Below the pieces are notes generated by a model. The model had not been told where the DNA came from, did not search any database, and saw only the letters and a list, made by a program, of their open reading frames with translations. DNA of 64,000 bases from Rahnella aceris. GTDB lineage: Bacteria; Pseudomonadota; Gammaproteobacteria; Enterobacterales; Enterobacteriaceae. Position 1 is the first letter of the stretch, and each line of letters opens with the position of its first letter. This document shows positions 16,939 through 25,831 of the stretch, in pieces. The position numbers and the translations under genes were made by a program. The stretch spans positions 1-64,000 of the forward strand of contig NZ_JAADJV010000005.1 in assembly GCF_011684115.1 (NCBI RefSeq). Direction: 5' to 3'.

Positions 16939-17847
16939 ATGGCAACGATCGATTTAAGCCAGTTACCGCCCCCTGATGTGGTCGAAGAACTGGATTATGA
17001 AAGCCTGCTTGAAGAACGTAAAACGACGCTGATTTCGCTCTATCCAGCCGATCAGCAGGAGGCCATCAGCCGCACGCTGACGCTGGAATCCGAACCGCTG
17101 GTCAAACTGTTGCAGGAGAATGCCTACCGCGAACTGATCCTGCGCCAGCGGGTGAACGAAGCCGCACGCGCCGTGATGGTGGCCTATGCGACGGGCAGTG
17201 ATCTGGATCAGCTTGCGGCGAATAATGGCGTAGAAAGACTGGTGCTGGCGCCTGCAGATAACTCCACAGTTCCTCCAGTCGCAGCTGTCATGGAAAGTGA
17301 TGCAGATTTCCGAACGCGCATCCCGCAGGCCTTTGAAGGAATGAGTGTTGCCGGCCCGTCCGGGTCATACGAATTCCACGGTTTGTCTGCAGATGGCCGG
17401 GTGGCGGACATCTCGGTTATCAGTCCCTCCCCCGCCAATGTCACTATTTCTGTGCTGTCGCGTGAAGCCAATGGTATCGCTCCGGAAGACTTATTAACGA
17501 AAGTCCGTATCGCACTGAACGACGAAAATGTACGACCTGTTGCCGACCGGGTTCTGGTGCAATCAGCCAGTGTGGTGCCTTATGAAATTGATGCCACGCT
17601 CTATCTGTATCCGGGGCCAGAATCTGAACCTATCATTCTGGCAGCCGAAGAAAAACTGAAATCTTATATCAGCGATCAACATCGCCTGGGCCGCGATATC
17701 AGGCTTTCCGCCATCTATGCCGCACTGCATGTCGAAGGCGTCCAGCGTGTTGAGCTTGCTAAACCCACCGCAGACATTGTGCTCGACAGCACGCAAGCCT
17801 CTTATTGTACAAATTACGTGATTACCGTCGGAGGTTCCGATGAGTAA
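16939..17847 (+). CDS. J: Baseplate wedge protein J
   Basis: A 302-residue baseplate J-like protein, equal in length to P2 gpJ, related to T4 gp6. It forms the wedge ring with I and W. It begins with LSQLPPPDVVEELDYESLL, typical of the family, and has the TGSDLDQLAANNGVERL region near residue 80. It overlaps the I start by eight bases. Confidence 0.95.
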   Translation: MATIDLSQLPPPDVVEELDYESLLEERKTTLISLYPADQQEAISRTLTLESEPLVKLLQENAYRELILRQRVNEAARAVMVAYATGSDLDQLAANNGVERLVLAPADNSTVPPVAAVMESDADFRTRIPQAFEGMSVAGPSGSYEFHGLSADGRVADISVISPSPANVTISVLSREANGIAPEDLLTKVRIALNDENVRPVADRVLVQSASVVPYEIDATLYLYPGPESEPIILAAEEKLKSYISDQHRLGRDIRLSAIYAALHVEGVQRVELAKPTADIVLDSTQASYCTNYVITVGGSDE

Positions 17848-18367
17848 CAGGCTGCTGCCCAGTGGTTCATCCGCGCTGGAACTGGCAGCTGCCGAAGCCT
17901 GCGCGGAACTGGCCCGTGTGGATGTTCCGCTGAAAACCTTATGGGATCCGCAAACCTGCCCGGCAAAATTTCTGCCCTATCTGGCATGGGCACTTTCTGT
18001 CGATCGCTGGGACAGCGAATGGCCAACAGCGACAAAACGCAGCGTGATTCAGTCTGCCTGGTTCATCCATCAGCATAAAGGCACCATCAGCGCCATCAAA
18101 CGCGTGGTCGAGCCTCTGGGTTATGTCATTAAGGTCACCGAATGGTGGGAAACCGACGATCCGCCGGGCACGTTCAAACTCGATATCGGCGTTCTGGATT
18201 CGGGTATCGATGAAGCCATGTACGAAGAAATGGAGCGCCTGATTGATGATGCGAAACCCGCCAGCCGTCACCTGATCGGGCTGACCATTACCCAGGATAT
18301 TCCCGGCACCGTCTATCTGGCTGCGGCAATGTATGACGCAGAAATACTCACTGTTTATCCGGACTGA
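17840..18367 (+). CDS. I: Baseplate/tail protein I
   Basis: A 175-residue P2 gpI-like protein (P2 176) that links the baseplate to the tail fibre. The opening LLPSGSSALELAAAEACAEL and the CPAKFLPYLAWALSVDRWD motif are typical. It lies between J and H in the standard order. Confidence 0.95.
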   Translation: MSNRLLPSGSSALELAAAEACAELARVDVPLKTLWDPQTCPAKFLPYLAWALSVDRWDSEWPTATKRSVIQSAWFIHQHKGTISAIKRVVEPLGYVIKVTEWWETDDPPGTFKLDIGVLDSGIDEAMYEEMERLIDDAKPASRHLIGLTITQDIPGTVYLAAAMYDAEILTVYPD

Positions 18368-18378
18368 TAAGGAATTTT

Positions 18379-19755
18379 ATGAGCAAATTCAAATCCATCG
18401 TTACCACCATCGGGCAGGCGCGCATTGCATCAGCTATCGAAAGTGGAAAAGACGTCAATATCACCCATCTGGCCGTCGGTGACGGTAATGGCAGCGCCAC
18501 GGAACCCTCCGCAGGTCAGACGGCGCTGGTCCATGAAACCTACCGTCTGGCGCTGAATTCGATCAAAATCGACAATAAAAATGCCAACTGGATTATTGCG
18601 GAAGCCATTATTCCGGCAAGTGTCGGCGGTTTTTGGATGCGTGAGATGGGGCTGTTTTCAGCACAAGGGGAGCTGATTGCCGTCAGCAATATGGCTGACA
18701 GCTATAAACCCACTCTCGAAGAAGGCTCTGGCCGGACGCAAACCCTGCGCATGGTGTTAACCGTAACAGATACCGATGCGGTTAGTCTTACAATCGACGA
18801 CACCCTGATTATTGCGACCGAAGAATACGTTAATAATCTGCTGGCAGAACATGAAGCCTCACGACGTCACCCCGACGGAACCTTGACCGCTAAAGGTTTT
18901 GTGCAGCTGAACAGCGCGGTGGATAGCACCAGTGAAGTTCTGGCAGCTACGCCAAAAGCGGTAAAAACGTCTTACGATCTGGCAAAATCAGCAAATGATA
19001 ATGCTAACGGGCGTGTTCCAAATACCCGAAAAGTTAACGGGAAAGCTCTCAGTGCAGATATTAATCTTACTGCAACTGATGTCGGTGCTTATAGCATAAC
19101 GGACTCTGATAATCGTTTTGTTAATACCAGTGGTGACACAGTAAACTCATTAATAGTTTCCAATGACTTCATAATTAATGGGAAAGGATTAATTGGAAAA
19201 AATGGCTGGTATGCAGTCAATGCGAACACTAATGTGACAAATGGTTTAAGGCTTCAGGGGAACGGAGGGCAATTTGCCGATTCATATTTTGAAGAAACCA
19301 TTGGCCAATATGCAGCATTAGGATTTCATGTCGCGTCAGGTGGCGCAGAGGCCTATTACACATTTAGAAATGGAGGTTCACTTCATTTAAACGGACCTGA
19401 TGTTTATTTGCAACTTGGCCCGGCAACTCATTATTCAGATGGAAACATCTATGGTTCAGTATGGAATGGCTATCTCAATACGTGGCTGGCAAATAATAAC
19501 ACCAACATGCATAACGATGCTCAAAACTTAGTTAATATTTCAGAGAATAATGTCCGAAATTGGGTATATGGGAGTTTCGTTTCGGATATCAGATTAGCAG
19601 CGTCAGCAGAATTTCAGGAGCGCGGCAATAACGAAAGGATGGGCGGTGGTGTTATGACTTCATTCAAAGATGCTGGCAGTTCTAACTATTGGATCAGACT
19701 CCGTCCTCTTCAAAAAGCAGTCGGTGGCAACTGGTATACAGTGGGGTATGCATGA
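18379..19755 (+). CDS. H: Tail fibre H (receptor-binding protein)
   Basis: A 458-residue fibre, shorter than P2 gpH (669). Residues about 1-160 are the conserved baseplate-attachment domain (DUF3751/Phage_tail_3), followed by fibre repeats of the type VNGKALSADINLTATDVGAY (about 214-233). From about codon 210 on, the DNA becomes clearly AT-rich and the protein changes to a variable region ending in GGGVMTSFKDAGSSNYWIRL and GGNWYTVGYA. This C-terminus should choose the target strain, probably through LPS. The composition break suggests the tip was exchanged horizontally. The stop overlaps the assembly gene. Confidence 0.93.
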   Translation: MSKFKSIVTTIGQARIASAIESGKDVNITHLAVGDGNGSATEPSAGQTALVHETYRLALNSIKIDNKNANWIIAEAIIPASVGGFWMREMGLFSAQGELIAVSNMADSYKPTLEEGSGRTQTLRMVLTVTDTDAVSLTIDDTLIIATEEYVNNLLAEHEASRRHPDGTLTAKGFVQLNSAVDSTSEVLAATPKAVKTSYDLAKSANDNANGRVPNTRKVNGKALSADINLTATDVGAYSITDSDNRFVNTSGDTVNSLIVSNDFIINGKGLIGKNGWYAVNANTNVTNGLRLQGNGGQFADSYFEETIGQYAALGFHVASGGAEAYYTFRNGGSLHLNGPDVYLQLGPATHYSDGNIYGSVWNGYLNTWLANNNTNMHNDAQNLVNISENNVRNWVYGSFVSDIRLAASAEFQERGNNERMGGGVMTSFKDAGSSNYWIRLRPLQKAVGGNWYTVGYA

Positions 19756-20300
19756 AAATTCAAAGTTATGGTCCTTTTACAGTTCGTAATAAACTTACTG
19801 ATGAAGAATTAACTCTGGCCCAGAATCATGGAATTGTTTTTATTGAAGATACTCACGGTAATGACTGGTATCAGTTACAAAAACGATTTTCAAAAGACAC
19901 CTTAAAAATAGTGTATGAGGAAAGTAACGGATTAATCATATCTGCAAGTCATGATGCATCCACTCTTTGGCCACAATCTTTTTGCATTACAGAGTTAAAA
20001 GAATTCACCGACAATTTCACACTTCCTGTAAGTGGTGGGAACTGGACTTTTGATGGGAATAAAATTGTAGCCAGAGTTTATACCCCACTTGAAAACCAAG
20101 AAATTGCAGATGAAAAAAAGAGGGAATTATTAAATAAGGCAACGAATATTATTACACCATTACAAGATGCTAAAGAACTCGCAATGGCAAGTGAAGACGA
20201 ATTAGTAACCCTAAAGGACTGGATGATATTTAGAATACTCGTTAATAGAATTGATACATCCACTGCCCCTGACATCACCTGGCCCGAAATTCCGGCCTGA
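19752..20300 (+). CDS. G: Tail fibre assembly chaperone G (Tfa family)
   Basis: A 182-residue chaperone that folds or trimerises the fibre tip. It starts at the ATG overlapping the H stop. The C-terminal LKDWMIFRILVNRIDTS and PDITWPEIP segments are typical of Tfa proteins. It shares the AT-rich composition of the H tip, as expected for a chaperone moving together with its fibre. A terminator follows at once. Confidence 0.93.
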   Translation: MKIQSYGPFTVRNKLTDEELTLAQNHGIVFIEDTHGNDWYQLQKRFSKDTLKIVYEESNGLIISASHDASTLWPQSFCITELKEFTDNFTLPVSGGNWTFDGNKIVARVYTPLENQEIADEKKRELLNKATNIITPLQDAKELAMASEDELVTLKDWMIFRILVNRIDTSTAPDITWPEIPA

Positions 20301-20304
20301 TCTT

Positions 20305-20328
20305 AAGCCCCTTCGGGGGCTTTTTTAT
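20305..20328 (+). terminator. Terminator of the V-G operon
   Basis: Seven-bp stem AAGCCCC/GGGGCTT closed by a TTCG tetraloop and followed by a T tract, immediately after gene G. Confidence 0.93.
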
Positions 20329-20349
20329 TATTTTATTTCCCCTCTCTGT

Positions 20350-20367
20350 TGTGCCACCGCCCCCACG
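20350..20367 (+). promoter_or_regulatory. Ogr-type activator site of the FI operon
   Basis: TGT-N12-ACG within TGTTGTGCCACC, one base off the TGT-N12-ACA consensus, 92 nt upstream of FI. Its left half is also one arm of a 12-bp inverted repeat whose other arm (20420-20431) covers the FI ribosome-binding site. Confidence 0.7.
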
Positions 20368-20441
20368 CCCCTGATCAAATGCGCTTTCTGTTGCGAACCG
20401 GCATCCTTGCTTTACCACCCACAACAGAGAGAGTCACCCTG

Positions 20442-21611
20442 ATGGCTGATTATCATCACGGCGTGCGTGTTGTCGAAATCAACGACGGCACCCGCGTTAT
20501 TTCCACCGTTTCCACAGCAATTATCGGCATGGTTTGTACCGCAGAAGATGCGGATGCGACTGTTTTCCCTTTGAATACCCCGGTTCTGATCACTGACGTT
20601 CTGGCGGCCAGCGGTAAAGCGGGCACCAGCGGAACATTGCGTGCCGCGCTTCTGGCAATTGCAGACCAGTGTAAACCGGTCACCGTCGTGGTACGTGTCG
20701 CCACGGGTGAAGATGAAGCCGCAACCACCAGCAACATCATTGGCGGTTCTGATGCCAATGGCCGTTACACCGGTATGAAAGCGCTGCTTTCTGCGCAGGC
20801 AGAGCTGGGCGTGAAGCCTCGTATTCTGGGTGTTCCTGGTCTGGATAATCAGGCTGTCGCGACCGCGCTGGCAGGTGTTTGTCAGCAGCTGCGTGCGTTC
20901 GGTTATGTCAGCGTTTATGGTGCAAAAACCATTTCTGATGCGATCAAATACCGCGACAACTTCAGCCAGCGCGAGCTGATGCTGATCTGGCCAGACTTTG
21001 TTAACTGGAATACCACCACCAGCCAGTCTGATATCGCTTATGCCACCGCCCGCGCTCTGGGTTTACGCGCCAAAATTGACCAGGACACTGGCTGGCATAA
21101 AACCTTATCCAACGTCGGCGTTAACGGTGTTACCGGTCTGTCCGCCAGTGTCTTCTGGGATTTGCAGGCAACGGGTACCGACGCGGATTTGCTGAACGAA
21201 GCCTGTGTGACAACACTGGTGCGCAAAGACGGTTTCCGTTTCTGGGGCAACCGGACCTGCAGCGATGACACACTGTTCCTGTTCGAAAACTACACCCGTA
21301 CAGCGCAGGTTCTGGCCGACACCATGGCCGAAGCGCACATGTGGGCGGTCGATAAACCAATGACCCCGACACTGGTGCGCGACATGATTGACGGCATCAA
21401 AGCCAAAATGCGCGAAATGAAATCAGCGGGTTACATCATTGACGGCGACTGCTGGTATGACGAAACCGCGAACACCGCTGAAACTCTGAAGGCCGGTAAG
21501 TTGTATATCGATTACGACTACACTCCGGTTCCTCCACTGGAAGATCTGACCCTGCGCCAGCGTATCACCGACTCTTACCTGGTGAACTTTGCCGCGTCCG
21601 TAAACAGCTAA
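20442..21611 (+). CDS. FI: Contractile tail sheath protein FI
   Basis: A 389-residue sheath protein (P2 FI 396), the major component whose contraction drives the tube into the target. The start MADYHHGVRVVEINDGTR matches the family; an earlier in-frame ATG at 20349 lies within the Ogr box and is rejected. The segments SVFWDLQATGTDADLLNEA and FWGNRTCSDD are typical of P2-type sheaths. First gene of the FI-FII-E-T-U-D operon. Confidence 0.96.
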   Translation: MADYHHGVRVVEINDGTRVISTVSTAIIGMVCTAEDADATVFPLNTPVLITDVLAASGKAGTSGTLRAALLAIADQCKPVTVVVRVATGEDEAATTSNIIGGSDANGRYTGMKALLSAQAELGVKPRILGVPGLDNQAVATALAGVCQQLRAFGYVSVYGAKTISDAIKYRDNFSQRELMLIWPDFVNWNTTTSQSDIAYATARALGLRAKIDQDTGWHKTLSNVGVNGVTGLSASVFWDLQATGTDADLLNEACVTTLVRKDGFRFWGNRTCSDDTLFLFENYTRTAQVLADTMAEAHMWAVDKPMTPTLVRDMIDGIKAKMREMKSAGYIIDGDCWYDETANTAETLKAGKLYIDYDYTPVPPLEDLTLRQRITDSYLVNFAASVNS

Positions 21612-21625
21612 GGAGACAAAAACTC

Positions 21626-22135
21626 ATGGCACTTCCTAAGAAATTGAAATACCTGAACCTGTTTAATGACGGGAACAGCTACCTCGGTCTGGTCTCCTCA
21701 CTGACGCTGCCGAAACTCACCCGTAAACTGCAAAACTATCGTGGCGGCGGCATGAGCGGTTCGGTCGCGGTGGACTTCGGGCTGGATGACGATGCGCTGA
21801 CGCTGGAATGGTCCATCGGCGGTCTGGATGAGCTGGTTCTGCAACAATGGGGCAGCACATCAGACATTCCGCTGCGGTTTGCCGGTTCATTGCAGCGCGA
21901 CGACACCGGTGATGTCTCCGCAGTCGAAGTGATGATGCGCGGCCGTCACAAAGAGTTTGATTTCGGCGAGTACAAACAGGGTGAAGATACTGAAACCAAA
22001 GTCACCACCCAGTGTACGTATTTCAAACTGACCATCGACGGCAAAGAGCTGATTGAGATCGACACCGTCAATATGGTGGAAGTCGTCAACGGCGTTGACC
22101 GTCTGGCGGAACACCGCACCGCGCTCGGCTTGTAA
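21626..22135 (+). CDS. FII: Tail tube protein FII
   Basis: A 169-residue tube protein (P2 FII 172) that stacks in hexamers inside the sheath. MALPKKLKYLNLFNDGNSY is the characteristic start. It lies 14 nt after FI with a GGAG ribosome-binding site, as expected for two abundant structural proteins. Confidence 0.96.
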   Translation: MALPKKLKYLNLFNDGNSYLGLVSSLTLPKLTRKLQNYRGGGMSGSVAVDFGLDDDALTLEWSIGGLDELVLQQWGSTSDIPLRFAGSLQRDDTGDVSAVEVMMRGRHKEFDFGEYKQGEDTETKVTTQCTYFKLTIDGKELIEIDTVNMVEVVNGVDRLAEHRTALGL

Positions 22136-22146
22136 TCCCTTCCCTG

Positions 22147-22167
22147 AGCCGGCAGCTTTTGCCGGCT
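22147..22167 (+). terminator. Hairpin between FII and E, possible partial terminator
   Basis: AGCCGGCA/TGCCGGCT, an eight-bp stem with loop GCTTT, followed by only a weak T-rich stretch (TGATTT). It could lower transcription of E-T-U-D relative to sheath and tube. Confidence 0.5.
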
Positions 22168-22194
22168 TGATTTCCGATTTAAGCAGGAAAACGT

Positions 22195-22482
22195 ATGAAT
22201 CTCACTGATATCAACGACAACACCGTGATTTTGGATGTTCCGCTAAAACGCGGTGAAATGGAAATCACTGAAGTTCAGGTGACTAAACCCACAGCCGGCA
22301 GCCTGCGGGGTATCGGCCTCGCGGCGCTGGCGAACGCCGATGTGGACGCGCTGATCACTATTTTGCCGCGCATCACGTATCCGAATCTGACCAAAGAAGA
22401 ATGCTCGCGCCTGGAGCTTCCCGATCTGATCGCGCTGGCAGGTAAGGTGATAGGTTTTTTATCGCCGAAACCGGTGGCGTAA
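22195..22482 (+). CDS. E: Tail assembly protein E
   Basis: A 95-residue protein (P2 gpE 91), an assembly chaperone for the tape measure. Motif KRGEMEITEVQVTKPTAGSLRG is typical. Near its 3' end lies a T-TTT-TTA slippery site (22455-22461), where part of the ribosomes shift to make the longer E+E' product. Confidence 0.94.
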   Translation: MNLTDINDNTVILDVPLKRGEMEITEVQVTKPTAGSLRGIGLAALANADVDALITILPRITYPNLTKEECSRLELPDLIALAGKVIGFLSPKPVA

Positions 22483-22637
22483 GTATTGCGCCCCGCCTCA
22501 CCGTGGATGACCTGATGGCAGATATCGCGGTGATATTTCACTGGCCGCCGTCCGAGATGGACGGTATGTCACTCACCGATCTGCTGAACTGGCGACATAA
22601 GGCACTGCAACGCAGCGGAGTAAAAACAGATGAGTAA
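22195..22637 (+). CDS. E+E' fusion by programmed -1 frameshift
   Basis: At T-TTT-TTA (22455-22461, codons GGT-TTT-TTA in the E frame) a -1 shift leads into an open frame that ends at 22635-22637, overlapping the T start. The product is about 147 residues (P2 E+E' about 142). The E' part contains ADIAVIFHWPPSEMDGMSL and LLNWRHKALQRSG, the usual GpE' signature. This is the P2 counterpart of lambda G/GT; both forms are thought to guide tube growth around the tape measure. Confidence 0.88.
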
Positions 22638-24261
22638 TCTCGAACAGTTACCTCACACGCTGGAAAAAATAAATCAGGATCTGGCCACCTTCAGGGCCGA
22701 AACCGACAAGGTCAGAGAAAACCTGCTGATGCTGCCCGGGAAGACATTATTCAGCGTCGTCTCAGAAGACATCACTGATGCTTCCCTTCAGTTTGAAAAG
22801 TCGCTTTTCGCCCCGGACAGCGAAACCGAAACGCAGGCATTTTCCGGCCTGAAAAAGGCGGTGGTCAGCCAGCCGGCAGAAAAGTTGCGGCAGCAACGCC
22901 CGATGCAAATGGAACAGAAAGGGCTGGAGATCGGGCAACAGTTTAAAAATCGCGAACTGAAAATTGGCCAGTTAAAAAATATCAGCTCATCAGCCCTTTC
23001 CTTTGCACAACCGAAACTGGCGCTGGCGCAAACTTTTCTCAAACCGGGTGCAGATCTGGAGGCCGGGCTGGCTGAAGTGCAGTCGGTCCTCGGACTGAAA
23101 AATGACGATCCGCACATTGCCGCTCTGCGTCAGCAAAGTCTTTCGATGGCGGCTTCCGGCCATTCGCCGGCGGAGGTTGTCGCCAGACAGCAGGCATTAG
23201 CGAAAGGCGGAATGAATGCCGATCAGGTTCTGGAACAAACACCGGCGGCACTGAATGGCGCAACGCCTGCTGCGCAGATGGCGGTGACCGTGAAAGGCGA
23301 CAATCTGGATGGCGATATCACTAAGTTATTTGCCACCTGGGACACTATCCGTATCAATCTTTTTGACGGGCAAAGTGCCGCCCTGCGTGAACTGACGCAA
23401 ACGGCTACCAGCTGGCTGGGCACGATCAATACCTGGATCACCGATAATCCTATGCTGGTGAATTCCCTGCTCGGTCTGGCATTAGGCATCACGGGCATTG
23501 TCGGCGGTATGGGTGCGCTCGGCATGGTCATCGCGCCGGTGCTCAGCGGCATCAGTATGCTGATGGCGGGAGCCGGTTTGCTTGGGACTATTTTTACCGG
23601 TACCGGTGGCATGATTGCCGCAGCGTTCACGGCCATCGGGTTGCCACTTCTGCCCGTCATCGCACTGATCGCCGGGATCGGGATCGCCGTAGTGAAACTT
23701 TGGGAACCGATCAGTGCCTTTGTCGGCGGAGTAATTGACGGATTTACTGCTGCAATGGGGCCAATAAGTGGCGCGTTTACACCGTTCAGAACCGCGCTGG
23801 GATGGATTACGGATTTGTTTGAGCCAATCCACTTCACTCAGGACACCCTGAGCGGCTTCACTGATATCGGCAAAGGGGTCGGAGAAGCGATCGCAGAGAT
23901 TTTCGTCACGCTGAATAAAGCCGTCTCTCAAATCGGCGAAGTCTTTAGCTGGGCGAAAAAAGGATGGGACTCCATTTTTGGTGACAATGAACCCGCTGAA
24001 CGCCCGGATATTTCAACACCGCCCTTAGATGGCATCTCCCCAACCGGCGGTGCGCTGAACCTGTATCAGCCAGCTAAAAGCAGCGTGGCCAACAACCTGA
24101 CGGATAACCGGGCAACGACGGTAAATTTAAGTTTCACAGCTACCCCGGAGACGGATCATAACCAGGTCAGAGCCTGGATCGAGGATTCCATTAACCAGCG
24201 GGAATGGAACAATACCAACAATCTCCTCAGCCAGTACAACAACGGAGGGATTTACTCATGA
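22630..24261 (+). CDS. T: Tape measure protein T
   Basis: A 543-residue tail length ruler, much shorter than P2 gpT (815). The N-terminal half is helical and charged; residues about 275-370 form a hydrophobic region with several Gly-rich membrane-like segments (VNSLLGLALGITGIVGGM); the C-terminus is Asn/Gln-rich. Length of tape measure scales with tail length, so a tail roughly two thirds that of P2 is predicted. Its start overlaps the E' stop and its stop overlaps the U start. Confidence 0.93.
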   Translation: MSNLEQLPHTLEKINQDLATFRAETDKVRENLLMLPGKTLFSVVSEDITDASLQFEKSLFAPDSETETQAFSGLKKAVVSQPAEKLRQQRPMQMEQKGLEIGQQFKNRELKIGQLKNISSSALSFAQPKLALAQTFLKPGADLEAGLAEVQSVLGLKNDDPHIAALRQQSLSMAASGHSPAEVVARQQALAKGGMNADQVLEQTPAALNGATPAAQMAVTVKGDNLDGDITKLFATWDTIRINLFDGQSAALRELTQTATSWLGTINTWITDNPMLVNSLLGLALGITGIVGGMGALGMVIAPVLSGISMLMAGAGLLGTIFTGTGGMIAAAFTAIGLPLLPVIALIAGIGIAVVKLWEPISAFVGGVIDGFTAAMGPISGAFTPFRTALGWITDLFEPIHFTQDTLSGFTDIGKGVGEAIAEIFVTLNKAVSQIGEVFSWAKKGWDSIFGDNEPAERPDISTPPLDGISPTGGALNLYQPAKSSVANNLTDNRATTVNLSFTATPETDHNQVRAWIEDSINQREWNNTNNLLSQYNNGGIYS

Positions 24262-24728
24262 TGATGTCACTGGGTTTATTTGTATTTAAGTTGAGCACGC
24301 TGCCCTATCAGAATACGAACCGTCAGGTGAACTATGGCTGGGGGGCGAACGCGCGTTTCGGACAGCGTCCGGTCTCGCAGTTTCTCGGGCTGGGTGAGGA
24401 AACGATAAAAATCACCGGGCAATTATTGCCTGAAATGACCGGCGGCATGCGCTATTTGCAGGCACTGCAGAGCATGGCAGATTCAGGGCGGGCATGGCCG
24501 CTCATTGAAGGCAGTGGCACGATTTACGGCATGTTCGTTATCAAAAGTATAGCCAATGACAATGCCGAGTTTACTTCCAGCGGCCAGGCGCGAAGCATCA
24601 ATTTCACGCTCAATCTGACGCGCGTCGATGAATCGCAGGCCGCCATGTTCGGCGATCTGCTGACCCAGGCCGAGGGCTTATATAACAAGGCCAGTTCGGC
24701 ACTCAACAATTTCGCCAGCGGAGTCTGA
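24258..24728 (+). CDS. U: Tail protein U
   Basis: A 156-residue P2 gpU-like protein (P2 159) needed for tail and baseplate assembly. It starts MMMSLGLFVFKLSTLPYQ and has the motif RPVSQFLGLGEETI. It overlaps the T stop by four bases. Confidence 0.94.
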   Translation: MMMSLGLFVFKLSTLPYQNTNRQVNYGWGANARFGQRPVSQFLGLGEETIKITGQLLPEMTGGMRYLQALQSMADSGRAWPLIEGSGTIYGMFVIKSIANDNAEFTSSGQARSINFTLNLTRVDESQAAMFGDLLTQAEGLYNKASSALNNFASGV

Positions 24729-24730
24729 TC

Positions 24731-25831
24731 ATGCTTACTGATTTGCAGCTACCCGTTGGCGCACGCATCACGCCCGCATTCACGCTGACGATAAAAAATA
24801 AGGTGCTGGAAGAAAATATCTCTGCTCGGATCATCAGTTTATCTGTCACGGATAACAGCGGTTTTACCGCAGACACATTGAATTTAACCTTCGATGACAG
24901 CGACGGGCAATTGCAAATGCCCGTTCGCGGCACCGTTTTGCATCTGCATCTGGGATGGTCGAAACAGGCGCTCTATGACTGCGGCTATTTCACGGTCGAT
25001 ACAGTCACTCATTCCGGCTCTCCGGACAAAATAGGTGTGGTTGCCCGCAGCGCAGATTTCCGCGGTTCCTTTGATAACAAAATCAGCCAGTCTTACGATG
25101 ATTACACGCTCGGCGCGATTGTCAGAATCATTTCAAGCCGGAATAAATTAGATCTGCCAGTAATCCCGCAGGAACTTGATAGCGTTAAGATCCCGCATAT
25201 TGACCAGACCAGCGAAACGGACAGCTACTTTCTCACCCGGCTGGCACAACGTTACGGTGCGCAGGTAACGGTTAAAAACGGCGCAATTTTATTTTTTAAA
25301 GCAGGCACCGGTCGAACCTCTTCCGGACAAGCAATCCCCTGGAAAACCATTGTCCGCAGTGACGGCGATAACCACAACTATCAGATGGTCGATAAGAAGG
25401 CATACGATGGCGTGAAGGCGCAGTGGCATGATCTCAAAACGGCGACCACCAGCAATGTTGCTCTCAAGCGTTCGCCCGCAGAAGGCAAAGAAGCCCAGCC
25501 TGCCAGTTACATCGCGGGATCCGGGACAAATGTTCTTGAACTGGGCAAAATATTTCCTGACGAAGAGACTGCTAAGCGGGCTGCGGATTCAGTGTTCAAT
25601 CAGATTCAGAATGATGCCGCAACATTCAGCATACGGCTGGCCCTGGGACGTGCTGATTTGAGTGCGCAATCTCCGGTCAATGTGCAAGGGTTTAAAGACG
25701 TGATCGACAGTCAGCGCTGGGTGATTGATTCCGCTCTGCATGAGATTAATGAGAAAGGTTTTACTACTAAATTGATTCTGAAACCTTATGTTGCAGATAT
25801 CACTTATCAGTCTTCAATTTTGCAACTATAA
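24731..25831 (+). CDS. D: Late tail protein D (gp27-like baseplate hub)
   Basis: A 366-residue P2 gpD-like protein (P2 387), the hub connecting tube and spike. It starts two bases after the U stop. The segments LSVTDNSGFTADTLNLTFDD and VARSADFRGSFDNKISQSYD are typical of the family. The last base of its stop codon begins the operator-like dyad of the ogr promoter. Confidence 0.95.
   Translation: MLTDLQLPVGARITPAFTLTIKNKVLEENISARIISLSVTDNSGFTADTLNLTFDDSDGQLQMPVRGTVLHLHLGWSKQALYDCGYFTVDTVTHSGSPDKIGVVARSADFRGSFDNKISQSYDDYTLGAIVRIISSRNKLDLPVIPQELDSVKIPHIDQTSETDSYFLTRLAQRYGAQVTVKNGAILFFKAGTGRTSSGQAIPWKTIVRSDGDNHNYQMVDKKAYDGVKAQWHDLKTATTSNVALKRSPAEGKEAQPASYIAGSGTNVLELGKIFPDEETAKRAADSVFNQIQNDAATFSIRLALGRADLSAQSPVNVQGFKDVIDSQRWVIDSALHEINEKGFTTKLILKPYVADITYQSSILQL

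Noticed and set aside
18379..20300. Invertible fibre cassette with a DNA invertase
   Set aside because: Only one fibre and one chaperone gene are present, with no inverted crossover sites and no invertase gene nearby.
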